Part shown: positions 1 through 7,924 of the stretch, piece after piece
Layout of the letters: each line of letters begins with the position of its first letter
Position numbering within the stretch: position 1 is the first letter of the stretch
Assembly: GCA_024234505.1 (NCBI GenBank)
Contig: JACKOD010000001.1
Span: 186,001 to 250,000 of the forward strand
DNA: 64,000 nucleotides
Direction: 5' to 3'
Source of the DNA: Hahellaceae bacterium
Lineage (GTDB): Bacteria; Pseudomonadota; Gammaproteobacteria; Pseudomonadales; Oleiphilaceae
Notes under the pieces: generated by a model
Databases searched by the model: none
Told to the model about the DNA's origin: nothing
What the model saw: only the letters and a program-made list of their open reading frames with translations
Made by a program: the position numbers and the translations under genes

Positions 1-2
1 CC

Positions 3-335
3 GATGGAAGTTGGATGGCCTCACCAGAGCTTGGTCCCATGTATGGTGAGGTAAAATCCGGGGTCAATGATCTGAGCGTGGCAGAACGCATTGGCCCGAG
101 AGAGCGTGCTATTTTTGATGCATGTTCGGTTCTTTGTAAGGGATTGGAATCTGCGCGAATGCTAATGGAGTGGCGCTCCCTGCGCGTTGTTCCTCAGAAT
201 TTTTCCTACGAAATAGCGGGTGATGTTTTGAGTCTGTCGTTTAGTTTGCCTACGGGAAGTTTTGCGACAGCACTGTTACGAGAAGTTCTGGATTACGAAA
301 CGGCCGTTAGGAGCGTTTCTGAGGTAGCTGAATGA
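3..335 (+). CDS. truD: tRNA pseudouridine(13) synthase TruD, C-terminal fragment
   Basis: The reading frame is open at the left edge, so only the last 110 or so residues are in the window. The end of the protein has the TruD C-terminal pattern: an alanine/arginine-rich helix, then a strand reading LSLSFSLPTGSFATALLREV, which resembles the conserved 'FxLPxGxYAT' segment of the family. TruD makes pseudouridine 13 in tRNA-Glu. The stop codon overlaps the surE start (ATGA), and truD-surE-pcm is a standard gammaproteobacterial order, which supports the call. The catalytic domain lies outside the window. Confidence 0.85.
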   Translation, partial: DGSWMASPELGPMYGEVKSGVNDLSVAERIGPRERAIFDACSVLCKGLESARMLMEWRSLRVVPQNFSYEIAGDVLSLSFSLPTGSFATALLREVLDYETAVRSVSEVAE

Positions 336-1081
336 AATTGCTGATTTCAAACGATGATGGCGTGCATGCTCCGGGGTTGAAAATTCTGGTCGATACATTG
401 AAGTCGATTGCTGAGGTGCGCGTAGTGGCACCGGATCGTGATCATAGTGGCGCAAGTAATTCGCTGACACTTACCCGACCGTTGCATCCGGTAACCCTGG
501 AAAATGGTTTTATCTCTGTGGATGGTACGCCTACGGACTGTGTACATCTGGGGATTACCAGCCTTTTTGGTGAACCGGTGGATCGCGTGGTTTCCGGGAT
601 CAACACGCATGCGAATCTGGGTGACGATGTTCTATACTCCGGTACGGTTGCGGCAGCGACTGAAGGGCGATTTTTGGCGCTACCTGCGATTGCTGTGTCG
701 TTGGTAAATGATGGCAACAATCATTATGAAACAGCAGCTCAGGTGGTTCGGAATTTGTTGACGAACCCACGGACACTGACCGTTGGCCCGCGAACAATTA
801 TTAATATAAATGTTCCCGACGTGCCCTACGATAAGTTGCGGGGTATCCAAGTGACCCGCCTCGGGCATCGTGCCCGGGGTGATGATCCCCACGGCGTCAC
901 CGATCCTCGGGGAAAAACACGCTATTGGATCGCCGCCGCAGGTGAGGGGGATGATGCAGGCCCGGGAACCGACTTTTACGCGGTTTCACAAGGATTTGTA
1001 TCGGTCACGCCGATACATGTCGATATGACAAAATATGAAGCATTTTCGGATATGCAGAATTGGATTGAGGGGGTTAAGTGA
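332..1081 (+). CDS. surE: 5'/3'-nucleotidase SurE
   Basis: The 249-residue product has the usual SurE length. The N terminus carries the metal-binding motif NDDGVHAPG with D8 and D9. S39 sits in DRDHSGASNS, and the SGINTHANLGDDVLYSGTV segment around residues 88-104 contributes the remaining metal ligand. SurE is a cytosolic, divalent-metal-dependent phosphatase acting on nucleoside monophosphates and is linked to stationary-phase survival. The start overlaps the truD stop and the end overlaps the pcm start, so translation is probably coupled across the three genes. Confidence 0.95.
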   Translation: MKLLISNDDGVHAPGLKILVDTLKSIAEVRVVAPDRDHSGASNSLTLTRPLHPVTLENGFISVDGTPTDCVHLGITSLFGEPVDRVVSGINTHANLGDDVLYSGTVAAATEGRFLALPAIAVSLVNDGNNHYETAAQVVRNLLTNPRTLTVGPRTIININVPDVPYDKLRGIQVTRLGHRARGDDPHGVTDPRGKTRYWIAAAGEGDDAGPGTDFYAVSQGFVSVTPIHVDMTKYEAFSDMQNWIEGVK

Positions 1082-1740
1082 ATCATCAGCTAATGCTGCA
1101 AGGTATTGGCATGACATCTCAACGCACAAGGACAAGGCTAATTCAGCGTTTACGTGACGAGGGCATCAAGGATGATAGAGTGTTGGATGTCATTGAGGCC
1201 ACGCCAAGGCACCTTTTTCTCGATGAGGCACTCGCTCATCGAGCGTATGAAGATACCGCACTACCCATCGGGCATAATCAGACATTGTCGCAGCCCTATA
1301 TTGTTGCGCGCATGACGGAGTTACTTCTGGAAAATGCGCCTAGACGGGTGTTGGAACTGGGGACCGGATCAGGTTACCAGACGGTTGTACTTGCCCAGCT
1401 TGTTTCATCTGTATACAGCGTGGAGCGGATTAAGCCTCTCCAGGACAAGGCGGCTAGCCGCTTTAAACTACTGGGGCTCGATAATATTCGCTATCGACAT
1501 GCGGACGGCGGAATGGGGTGGCCAGAACTCGCACCTTTTGATGGCATTCTTGTGACGGCGGCTCCTGCCGATATACCCAGGGAGCTACTGTCTCAATTGA
1601 GTGAAGGTGGAAGACTGGTGATCCCTGTGGGCGAAACCTCTCAGGAATTAGTGGTGGTTACCCGCCGTAACGGTCGTTTCGAAGAAAAGATTGTTGAACC
1701 TGTAAAATTCGTGCCATTGTTGGCTGGTATTATTCGTTGA
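1078..1740 (+). CDS. pcm: Protein-L-isoaspartate O-methyltransferase
   Basis: The 220-residue SAM-dependent methyltransferase repairs isoaspartyl residues in aged proteins. The GTG start lies in a GTGA overlap with the surE stop. Family motifs are visible: the substrate-side segment TLSQPYIVARMTELL at residues 69-83, SAM motif I ELGTGSGYQT at 93-102, and motif II around APFDGILVTAAP. The C-terminal part (GGRLVIPVG) is also typical. Pairing with surE upstream of nlpD-rpoS is the classical arrangement. Confidence 0.95.
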   Translation: MNHQLMLQGIGMTSQRTRTRLIQRLRDEGIKDDRVLDVIEATPRHLFLDEALAHRAYEDTALPIGHNQTLSQPYIVARMTELLLENAPRRVLELGTGSGYQTVVLAQLVSSVYSVERIKPLQDKAASRFKLLGLDNIRYRHADGGMGWPELAPFDGILVTAAPADIPRELLSQLSEGGRLVIPVGETSQELVVVTRRNGRFEEKIVEPVKFVPLLAGIIR

Positions 1741-1774
1741 GTTGTAGCCCACCTCAAAACACCTTTTCCATTGT

Positions 1775-1780
1775 TATAAT
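1775..1780 (+). promoter_or_regulatory. Possible -10 element (TATAAT) upstream of the DUF368 gene
   Basis: A perfect TATAAT lies 28 bases before the next start codon, in an AT-rich gap. No good -35 is seen at the right distance, so this is weak. A later Shine-Dalgarno-like CGGAG at 1791-1795 fits the start at 1808. Confidence 0.3.
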
Positions 1781-1807
1781 TCAATTTTTCCGGAGCAATC
1801 TATCGCC

Positions 1808-2734
1808 ATGACTAAAGGACGTTTGTTGGTTTTTTTTAAGGGAATGGCGATGGGAGCCGCCGATATTGTTCCTGGTGTTTCAGGTGGCACAATCGCGTTT
1901 ATCACGGGCATCTATGAACTGCTCATTGGCTCGATACAATCGGTTAGTACAACCGGATGGGGAGTTCTTAGGCGAGAAGGCTGGTTGGCTGCATGGCGCC
2001 ATATCAATGGCAATTTCCTTGTTACCCTGTTTGCCGGGATTCTGTTGAGTGTCTTTTCTCTGGCCAAACTGATCAGTTACTTGCTTCAGTCGCAGGCCGT
2101 GTTAGTTTGGTCGTTTTTCTTCGGGCTAATCATCGCTTCGGTGTGGCATGTCGGGAAAACGGTCAAGCGATGGCATTGGCAAACCATTACAGGATTTGTG
2201 GCGGGAGCGGCTTTGGCCTGGCAGCTTTCTGGTGCTGCGCCCACCAATATCGAAATGACTCCCATCACTACATTCTTCGCGGGCTCCATCGCAATTTGTG
2301 CCATGATACTTCCGGGTATTTCCGGGAGTTTTGTACTACTGTTATTGGGAATGTACAGCAATATTCTAGGTGCGGTGAAATCGTTTGAGATCGGCACGCT
2401 CCTTGTGTTTGCGTCAGGGTGTGTATTTGGGCTGCTTAGTATCGCCAATCTGTTGGCATGGGCATTCCGTCGTTTTCATGATTTGACGCTGGCTATATTG
2501 ACCGGATTTATGGCTGGCGCCTTGAATAAAGTCTGGCCTTGGAAAGAGGTACTTAGCTATCGACTGAATAGTCACGGAGAGCAATTGCCGTTGACTGAAA
2601 GAAATGTAATGCCAGGCGTTTATGAGCAGATATCCGGTGCCGATCCTGTATTGTGGGGGGCGATACTGCTAGCCGTTTTCGGATTTTGTCTCGTACTCCT
2701 TATTGAAAAAATGAGTGCTGGCTCACACGATTAG
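1808..2734 (+). CDS. DUF368 family polytopic membrane protein
   Basis: The 308-residue product is strongly hydrophobic with about eight likely membrane segments. The N-terminal signature KGMAMGAADIVPGVSGGTIA at residues 11-30, and a second copy of the same theme (MILPGISGSFVLLLLG) near 162-177, mark DUF368. The repeated PGxSG motif suggests an internal duplication, as in transporters with two inverted halves. Recent work ties some DUF368 proteins to translocation of the undecaprenyl-phosphate carrier lipid; I quote that from memory, and the family may be mixed. It lies between pcm and nlpD and has its own 67-base upstream gap. Confidence 0.85.
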   Translation: MTKGRLLVFFKGMAMGAADIVPGVSGGTIAFITGIYELLIGSIQSVSTTGWGVLRREGWLAAWRHINGNFLVTLFAGILLSVFSLAKLISYLLQSQAVLVWSFFFGLIIASVWHVGKTVKRWHWQTITGFVAGAALAWQLSGAAPTNIEMTPITTFFAGSIAICAMILPGISGSFVLLLLGMYSNILGAVKSFEIGTLLVFASGCVFGLLSIANLLAWAFRRFHDLTLAILTGFMAGALNKVWPWKEVLSYRLNSHGEQLPLTERNVMPGVYEQISGADPVLWGAILLAVFGFCLVLLIEKMSAGSHD

Positions 2735-2741
2735 TGTGAGC
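2721..2741 (+). terminator. Stem-loop at the end of the DUF368 gene
   Basis: GCTCACAC, a five-base loop and GTGTGAGC form a perfect 8-bp stem that includes the stop codon. No T-run follows, so it may protect mRNA or act as a weak terminator rather than a classical one. Confidence 0.35.
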
Positions 2742-2867
2742 TATTCGTTACTGCGCGATGTTCCAAAAGGTAACGTTGTGGGGAGACGCGTAACCGTGAA
2801 AGAGCGCTGCGATAGAGAAAATATTACGAAGATTAAGTAGTTAGCCGAAAAACTTAAGAAATTATGA

Positions 2868-3776
2868 ATGTTTTATATATTTATTTGGAATATTAAATGC
2901 AAAATTGATTCTTATTTGATGTGCAAAAAAAGATCATTTTGTGCAACTGACTTTTTTGCGAGTCAGCGTTTACGCGGCCTGCGATCCAGTTTTCTCTTCA
3001 TTACATTCCTCTCCTTATTCCAATTGAGCGCTTGTACCTCTCCCGACATATATCAGAATGGCAACTTTAATCCCCCTGTTTATTTTGGCTCACACGCCGT
3101 GCGGGCTGGAGAGACGCTGTATTCAATCGCCTGGCGTTATGGGCGGGATTATCGAGAATTAGCGGTCGCGAACGGGATAAAAAAGCCGTATCTGATTCAT
3201 CCTGGCCAGGTTGTGCGACTTGATCTACGCGGAAAAATACCTCAGACTGTTTCTACTGAAACAATAAAAAATCAAGCAAAAACAAAGAGTAAAGTTGTCG
3301 TCTCCGATGCATCCGCATTGCCTGAAAAGGCTTCACAAAAGCCAAAAGCAAAGGTGGTCTTACCTCTGGCGTCGGATCGACCTGATTGGCGTTGGCCACA
3401 TTCTGGCCCGATAATTGCCACATATTCAGGAAGCGGCCGGAAAAATGGAAAAGCCAGCCATATCGCCAATAACGGAATTGACATCATTGGAAAGAAAGGT
3501 GATGCCATTTTTGCTGCGGCGAGTGGACAGGTGGTTTATGCCGGTAACGGGCTGCTGGGGTATGGCAATTTGATTATTGTCAATCATGATGAGCATTATC
3601 TAAGTGCCTATGCCCACAACCGGGTAATTCTGGTAAAAGAAGGACAACAGGTAACGGTCGGTGATCGTATCGCTGAAATGGGTAACTCAGGGAGCAGCAG
3701 GGTGATGCTGCACTTTGAAATCCGGCGGGATGGCCAGCCTGTTGATCCAGAGAAGTTTCTGCCTGCCAGACGGTAA
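2868..3776 (+). CDS. nlpD: LysM and M23-domain lipoprotein NlpD (amidase activator)
   Basis: A hydrophobic signal segment ends in a lipobox (LSAC, Cys56 from this start), giving a lipid-anchored envelope protein. A LysM peptidoglycan-binding domain follows (VRAGETLYSIAWRYGRDY... HPGQVVRL), then a linker and a C-terminal M23/LytM domain. The active-site histidines are lost: NNGIDI replaces HxGxD, and MLHFE replaces HLHFE. This matches NlpD, which activates amidases at division without being a hydrolase itself. The start is uncertain: an ATG at 2919 would also work and gives a shorter leader. The gene precedes rpoS as in related bacteria, where an rpoS promoter often lies inside nlpD. Confidence 0.9.
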   Translation: MFYIFIWNIKCKIDSYLMCKKRSFCATDFFASQRLRGLRSSFLFITFLSLFQLSACTSPDIYQNGNFNPPVYFGSHAVRAGETLYSIAWRYGRDYRELAVANGIKKPYLIHPGQVVRLDLRGKIPQTVSTETIKNQAKTKSKVVVSDASALPEKASQKPKAKVVLPLASDRPDWRWPHSGPIIATYSGSGRKNGKASHIANNGIDIIGKKGDAIFAAASGQVVYAGNGLLGYGNLIIVNHDEHYLSAYAHNRVILVKEGQQVTVGDRIAEMGNSGSSRVMLHFEIRRDGQPVDPEKFLPARR

Positions 3777-3997
3777 AAGCCTGAAGGCGGACGGAGAAGA
3801 AAACGTTGGTAATAAAAATTAACAATAAAAAGATAACTAGCACAACGACTAAAAAAGTAAAGTAAAACCATGTGAGTGAAGCACGCTACGCCAGGTGAGC
3901 GTGTTAAAGGGGTAGGCCCATAAATAATAAAGTTCAGGAAACTGAAACGATAATGTGGGCTAAATGAAGGGCGATAAACAACAGCAGGGCTAGTGTT

Positions 3998-4993
3998 ATG
4001 TCAGCAGAAAGAGAAGAGTACATTGACGATCTTGCGTATGAAATGGAGTCCGTGGACGACGACGCAACCATAGAAGATGATTCGGAATTTGAAAGTAGTG
4101 TTGTTACCCCTATTAATAAGAAATGGGGTAATAGTTACTATAGCGAGAATAGTCAGTATCGCCAGCTTGATGCAACGCAGATTTACTTGAATGAAATTGG
4201 ATTTTCGCCTCTTTTGACGCCGGAAGAAGAAGTCTATTACGCTCGCCTGGCACAGAAGGGAGAAGAGTCTGGCAGAAAATGCATGATTGAAAGCAACCTG
4301 CGCCTGGTGGTAAAGATTGCGCGCCGGTATGTGAATCGTGGTTTAACCCTGTTGGATTTGATTGAAGAAGGTAACCTGGGTTTAATTCGGGCAGTTGAAA
4401 AATTTGACCCCGAAAGAGGTTTCCGCTTCTCGACTTACGCAACCTGGTGGATTCGTCAAACGATCGAACGCGCGATCATGAATCAGACCCGCACCATTCG
4501 CCTTCCCATTCACGTTGTAAAAGAATTAAATCTCTATCTCCGCGCCGCACGTGAGCTGACTCAAAAGTTGGATCACGAACCTACCGCTGAAGAAATTGCT
4601 GAATTGCTGGATAAGCCTGTAGAAGATGTCAAGCGCATGCTGGGGCTGAATGAGCGCATTACCTCCATGGATAGCCCTGTGGGCGGCAGCGGTGAGAAGT
4701 CATTGTTGGATACCGTAGCGGATGAATCTGCGTCAGATCCGTGCGAAATGCTCCAGGACAGTGATCTGCACAATAGTATTGATGGCTGGCTGGATCAGCT
4801 ATCCAATAAGCAGCAGGAAGTGCTGGCGCGTCGTTTCGGTTTGCGCGGCTATCAAATGAGCACACTGGAAGAGGTGGGTAAGGAAATTGGTCTTACTCGC
4901 GAGCGCGTACGCCAAATTCAGGTTGAGGCACTTAAACGCTTGAGAGATATCCTTGAAAAGCAGGGCTTGACGGGCGAAACGCTTTTTAAATAA
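3998..4993 (+). CDS. rpoS: RNA polymerase sigma factor RpoS
   Basis: The 331-residue sigma-70 family protein directs stationary-phase and general stress transcription. Region 1.2 (DATQIYLNEIGFSPLLTPEEE), region 2 (DLIEEGNLGLIRAVEKFD, then FSTYATWWIRQTIERA) and region 4 (TLEEVGKEIGLTRERVRQIQ) are all present and intact. The acidic N terminus and the length fit RpoS rather than RpoD or RpoH. The 221-base gap after nlpD is a plausible long leader, as seen for other rpoS genes. A strong terminator follows. Confidence 0.96.
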   Translation: MSAEREEYIDDLAYEMESVDDDATIEDDSEFESSVVTPINKKWGNSYYSENSQYRQLDATQIYLNEIGFSPLLTPEEEVYYARLAQKGEESGRKCMIESNLRLVVKIARRYVNRGLTLLDLIEEGNLGLIRAVEKFDPERGFRFSTYATWWIRQTIERAIMNQTRTIRLPIHVVKELNLYLRAARELTQKLDHEPTAEEIAELLDKPVEDVKRMLGLNERITSMDSPVGGSGEKSLLDTVADESASDPCEMLQDSDLHNSIDGWLDQLSNKQQEVLARRFGLRGYQMSTLEEVGKEIGLTRERVRQIQVEALKRLRDILEKQGLTGETLFK

Positions 4994-5017
4994 CTGTTGA
5001 TAGCCATATTAAATTTT

Positions 5018-5048
5018 AAGGCCGACTTTATATAGTCGGCCTTTTTAT
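5018..5048 (+). terminator. Rho-independent terminator of rpoS
   Basis: AAGGCCGAC and GTCGGCCTT form a 9-bp stem around an 8-base AT-rich loop. T-rich sequence follows directly. It lies 25 bases after the rpoS stop. Confidence 0.88.
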
Positions 5049-5102
5049 TTAGGCCTGAATCACAAAATCAAAATCTGGTAACAACGTGCGCCTATTTTCT
5101 AT

Positions 5103-5130
5103 TTGTGCGACTGGGCGAGCTAAGTATAAT
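5103..5130 (+). promoter_or_regulatory. Candidate promoter for the chalcone-isomerase-like gene
   Basis: TTGTGC at 5103-5108 and TATAAT at 5125-5130 are 16 bases apart. This would give a transcript with a leader of roughly 145 bases. Apart from this pair I see nothing else in the 290-base gap between rpoS and the next gene. Confidence 0.45.
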
Positions 5131-5283
5131 CAATCTGCTCTTGGTGCACTGGCCTTGCCAAGCCGAACAAGGACTGGGGTGTCTGATTCTGATTCAAATA
5201 CCTGCTGGTTCACTTGGAGTGAAGGCTGATGTATTCACTGAGACACTACATAAAAAATAAACTAATTAGGGATGAAAGGAACA

Positions 5284-5847
5284 ATGAAAAAAGTTATTTC
5301 TGCACTTGTATTGACGATGGGCCTGTCTGCCGGAGCGATGGCTAAAGAAGTCGCTGGCGTAAAAATAGATGACAGCATTAAAACAACCACAGGAGCCTCT
5401 TTGACTCTGAATGGCGCCGGTATCCGCGAAAAGTGGATGTTCGACGTTTACGTAGGTGGCTTGTATCTGCCTAGCAAGAGCGCTGACGCTGCCAAAATTA
5501 TCAATTCTGACGAACCTATGGCTATCAAGCTTCACATGCTGCGCAATGTGTCTGGCGAGAAGATGGTTAATGCCACAAAAGAAGGTTTCGTTAACGCGAC
5601 TCATGGCAACACTGGTGCCATTGAAAGCGAAATCAACAAGTTCCTGGCTGTTTTCGGCGAAGAAGCCAGTGAAAACAACCAGTATGACATGGTCTACGTA
5701 CCTGGCAAGGGTGTAGAAGTCTATGTGAACGGCGAGCTGACAGATACCATCAGCGGTGGTCTGGAATTCAAAAAGGCGCTGTTCGGCATTTGGCTGAGCG
5801 ATCAGCCTGCTCAGGAAGATCTGAAGAAAGATATGCTGGGTGGCTAA
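5284..5847 (+). CDS. Exported chalcone-isomerase-like domain protein
   Basis: The 187-residue product starts with a clear Sec signal peptide (MKKVISALVLTMGLSAGAMA, cleavage after AMA). The start at 5284 is chosen over an in-frame ATG at 5272 because an AAAGGA ribosome site lies just before it. The mature part resembles the bacterial chalcone-isomerase-like fold family: GASLTLNGAGIREKWMFDVYVGGLYLP is the typical opening, and the C-terminal half has FKKALFGIWLSDQPAQEDLKKDMLG. Bacterial members mostly have no known enzymatic role, so I give no reaction. It is a single-gene unit between two terminators. Confidence 0.8.
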   Translation: MKKVISALVLTMGLSAGAMAKEVAGVKIDDSIKTTTGASLTLNGAGIREKWMFDVYVGGLYLPSKSADAAKIINSDEPMAIKLHMLRNVSGEKMVNATKEGFVNATHGNTGAIESEINKFLAVFGEEASENNQYDMVYVPGKGVEVYVNGELTDTISGGLEFKKALFGIWLSDQPAQEDLKKDMLGG

Positions 5848-5865
5848 TTAGCTCCTGGATAGACT

Positions 5866-5893
5866 AAAAAGCCATCCGTCAGGATGGCTTTTT
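5866..5893. terminator. Bidirectional terminator between the chalcone-like gene and nth
   Basis: AAAAAGCCATCC and GGATGGCTTTTT form a perfect stem with a GTCA loop. The flanking A and T runs let it act on both strands, which suits two convergent genes. Confidence 0.9.
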
Positions 5894-5904
5894 GCGTTTA
5901 AGGT

Positions 5905-6540
5905 TTAATCGCCGGTTTTATGTTTATAGTCGCACAAGTCTTCTATCAGACAGCTTCCGCATTTGGGTTTGCGAGCCACACAGGTATATCGGCCGTGTAG
6001 GATGAGCCAATGATGGGCATCCATTAAGTAGCCTTTGGGGACAAATTTCAGCAGGTTTTTTTCTACTTCGACGACTGTTTTTCCCGGCGCGATGCCTGTT
6101 CGGTTTGAAACCCTGAAAATGTGTGTGTCCACGGCCATTGTGGGTTGGCCGAAAGCTGTATTAAGAACGACATTGGCGGTTTTTCTGCCTACGCCGGGCA
6201 AGGCTTCGAGCTCTTCTCGTGTTTGGGGAACCAATGACTGATGCTTGTTGACCAGAATTTCGCAGGTTTTGATGATATTCTCGGCTTTGCTATTAAATAG
6301 GCCGATTGTCTTTACGTAGTTTTTTAACCCATCTAAACCCAGTTTCAGTATTGCTTCCGGGGTGTTTGCGACCGGGAACAGCTTGTCGGTCGCCTTGTTT
6401 ACGCCTTTATCGGTGGCTTGGGCAGAAAGGATAACAGCGACAAGCAACTCGAATGCCGAGCGATAGTTCAGTTCGGTTGTTGGGTGCGGATTATCTGCCT
6501 GAAGGCGGGAAAATATCTGTTCTCGCTTTTTTGAGTTCAT
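5905..6540 (-). CDS. nth: Endonuclease III (DNA glycosylase/AP lyase)
   Basis: The 211-residue base-excision repair enzyme removes oxidised pyrimidines. The helix-hairpin-helix LPGVGRKTA carries the catalytic K120, and VDTHIFRVSNR holds D138. Four cysteines at 187, 194, 197 and 203 have the C-x6-C-x2-C-x5-C spacing of the iron-sulfur cluster. Length and residue numbers match the Escherichia coli enzyme. It follows rnfE on the same strand, a frequent gammaproteobacterial arrangement, and probably shares its transcript. Confidence 0.96.
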   Translation of the reverse strand: MNSKKREQIFSRLQADNPHPTTELNYRSAFELLVAVILSAQATDKGVNKATDKLFPVANTPEAILKLGLDGLKNYVKTIGLFNSKAENIIKTCEILVNKHQSLVPQTREELEALPGVGRKTANVVLNTAFGQPTMAVDTHIFRVSNRTGIAPGKTVVEVEKNLLKFVPKGYLMDAHHWLILHGRYTCVARKPKCGSCLIEDLCDYKHKTGD

Positions 6541-6561
6541 ACAATGTCTGTGGGCGGCCCT

Positions 6562-7275
6562 TTAACTGATGCTTCCGGTGGTACGTACACGCTTGCTGCC
6601 GGTAGCAACTTTGGCAACCACGGCTCTCTTTTCTCTGTTTTTAATGCTGCTATCAATGATGTTTTTAGCTGCAATTAATAGCCCCAGACCAAAAAAAGCT
6701 CCCGGAGGCAGAACGGCAAAAAGGAAATTAGGGTAGTCCTGAAATAAAACCATTTTCCAGCTGCTGGCGGAGGCTCCAAAAAGTAATTCCATTCCTGAGA
6801 ACAGTGTACCTTGGCCAATAATTTCACGCATGGTACCCAAGAGGATCAGTACGATACTGAAGCCAAGCCCCATCATCAGGCCATCCAATGCCGATGGGAT
6901 CACCGGATTTTTGGCGGCAAACGCATCGGCGCGTCCGAGAATAGAGCAGTTGGTTACGATCAGCGGGATGAAAATTCCTAAAATCTGATAAAGCTCATAG
7001 GTAAAAGCCTGCATGAGCAGTTCAGCGCAGGTTACGAATGAGGCAATGATCATCACAAATGCAGGCAAACGGACCGTTGGGGGAACCAGGTTGCGTATCA
7101 AGGATACCGACGTGTTGGATCCTACCAGAACGAGCGTTGTTGCCAGCCCCAATCCGAGTGCGTTGACTACGGTTCCGGTGACCGCAAGTAGCGGGCATAA
7201 TCCAAGAATTTGTACTAGCGCGGGATTGTTTTTCCACAGCCCATTGGCAATAACTTCGCTATATTGATTAGCCAT
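6562..7275 (-). CDS. rnfE: Ion-translocating Rnf complex subunit RnfE
   Basis: The product is an integral membrane subunit of the Rnf ferredoxin:NAD+ oxidoreductase, with about six membrane helices. The opening NGLWKNNPALVQILGLCPLLAVT is diagnostic for the RnfE/NqrD family, and TNCSILGRADAFA is the conserved half-channel segment. I use the ATG at 7275 (MANQYSEV) because GGGAG lies at a good distance before it; an ATG at 7290 would add five residues. It overlaps the end of rnfG by 8 bases. The last 25 or so residues are basic and likely cytoplasmic. Confidence 0.93.
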   Translation of the reverse strand: MANQYSEVIANGLWKNNPALVQILGLCPLLAVTGTVVNALGLGLATTLVLVGSNTSVSLIRNLVPPTVRLPAFVMIIASFVTCAELLMQAFTYELYQILGIFIPLIVTNCSILGRADAFAAKNPVIPSALDGLMMGLGFSIVLILLGTMREIIGQGTLFSGMELLFGASASSWKMVLFQDYPNFLFAVLPPGAFFGLGLLIAAKNIIDSSIKNREKRAVVAKVATGSKRVRTTGSIS

Positions 7276-7921
7276 TAGGTGTGCTCCCATGAGGATTGGT
7301 TGACGATCCGCTAAGGGCCGCCTTGTGATTTTTAAAATAAACCAGCGTATCTTTTACTGCGCCAACAATGGCACGCGGCGTAATTGTTGCCCCCGTCATT
7401 TGGTCAAATTCACCGCCGTCCTTTTTCACTTTCCAGCGATCATTAGCAGGTGTGCTCAGTGATTTGCCATTGAAGCCTTGAATCCAGTCTGATTTCCTGG
7501 CTTCTGCTTTGTCGCCAAGCCCGGGTGTCTCTTTGTGTTCTATTACGCGAACACCGAGCAGCGAGCCATGAATGTCAACGGCAGAAATAATGCTAATTGG
7601 GCCGGAGTAGCCATTCATTGCAATAGCCGGAAGAATAATTGCCGTTACTCTACCGTCTTCGCGCGCAAGATTGGCAGTTGCACCCTCTTCAAGGTGCAAT
7701 TCATTTGGCTGGGGTAGTATGACCACGTCGGATAACAGATCATTGTTAAAAATGGTGGCAGGTACAATCTCGAGTAGCGCCTTGGTTTGTGCTTTACGTA
7801 CCGCTTCGTCTATTCGCTCTTTCGTTACAATTTGCGTTGTGGCGATGACTCCGGTAGTGAGTACCGCAAATATGCTGAGCCCCAGTGTAGACTTCAGGAT
7901 AGATGACTTTAGTGTATCCAA
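7268..7921 (-). CDS. rnfG: Rnf complex FMN-binding subunit RnfG
   Basis: The 217-residue protein has one N-terminal membrane anchor (residues about 10-30) and a periplasmic FMN-binding domain. The MTGATITPRAI motif supplies T179 for the covalent phosphoester-linked FMN known in RnfG and NqrC. PGLGDKAE and the WIQGFNGK segment are further family marks. It sits between rnfD and rnfE in the standard order, so co-expression and assembly with the other subunits can be inferred. Confidence 0.93.
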   Translation of the reverse strand: MDTLKSSILKSTLGLSIFAVLTTGVIATTQIVTKERIDEAVRKAQTKALLEIVPATIFNNDLLSDVVILPQPNELHLEEGATANLAREDGRVTAIILPAIAMNGYSGPISIISAVDIHGSLLGVRVIEHKETPGLGDKAEARKSDWIQGFNGKSLSTPANDRWKVKKDGGEFDQMTGATITPRAIVGAVKDTLVYFKNHKAALSGSSTNPHGSTPNG

Positions 7922-7924
7922 GAT

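Noticed and set aside
4994..5283. A small regulatory RNA of the RsmY/RsmZ type, sometimes found next to rpoS
   Set aside because: I do not see the multiple hairpin-exposed GGA motifs or a terminator before the next gene.
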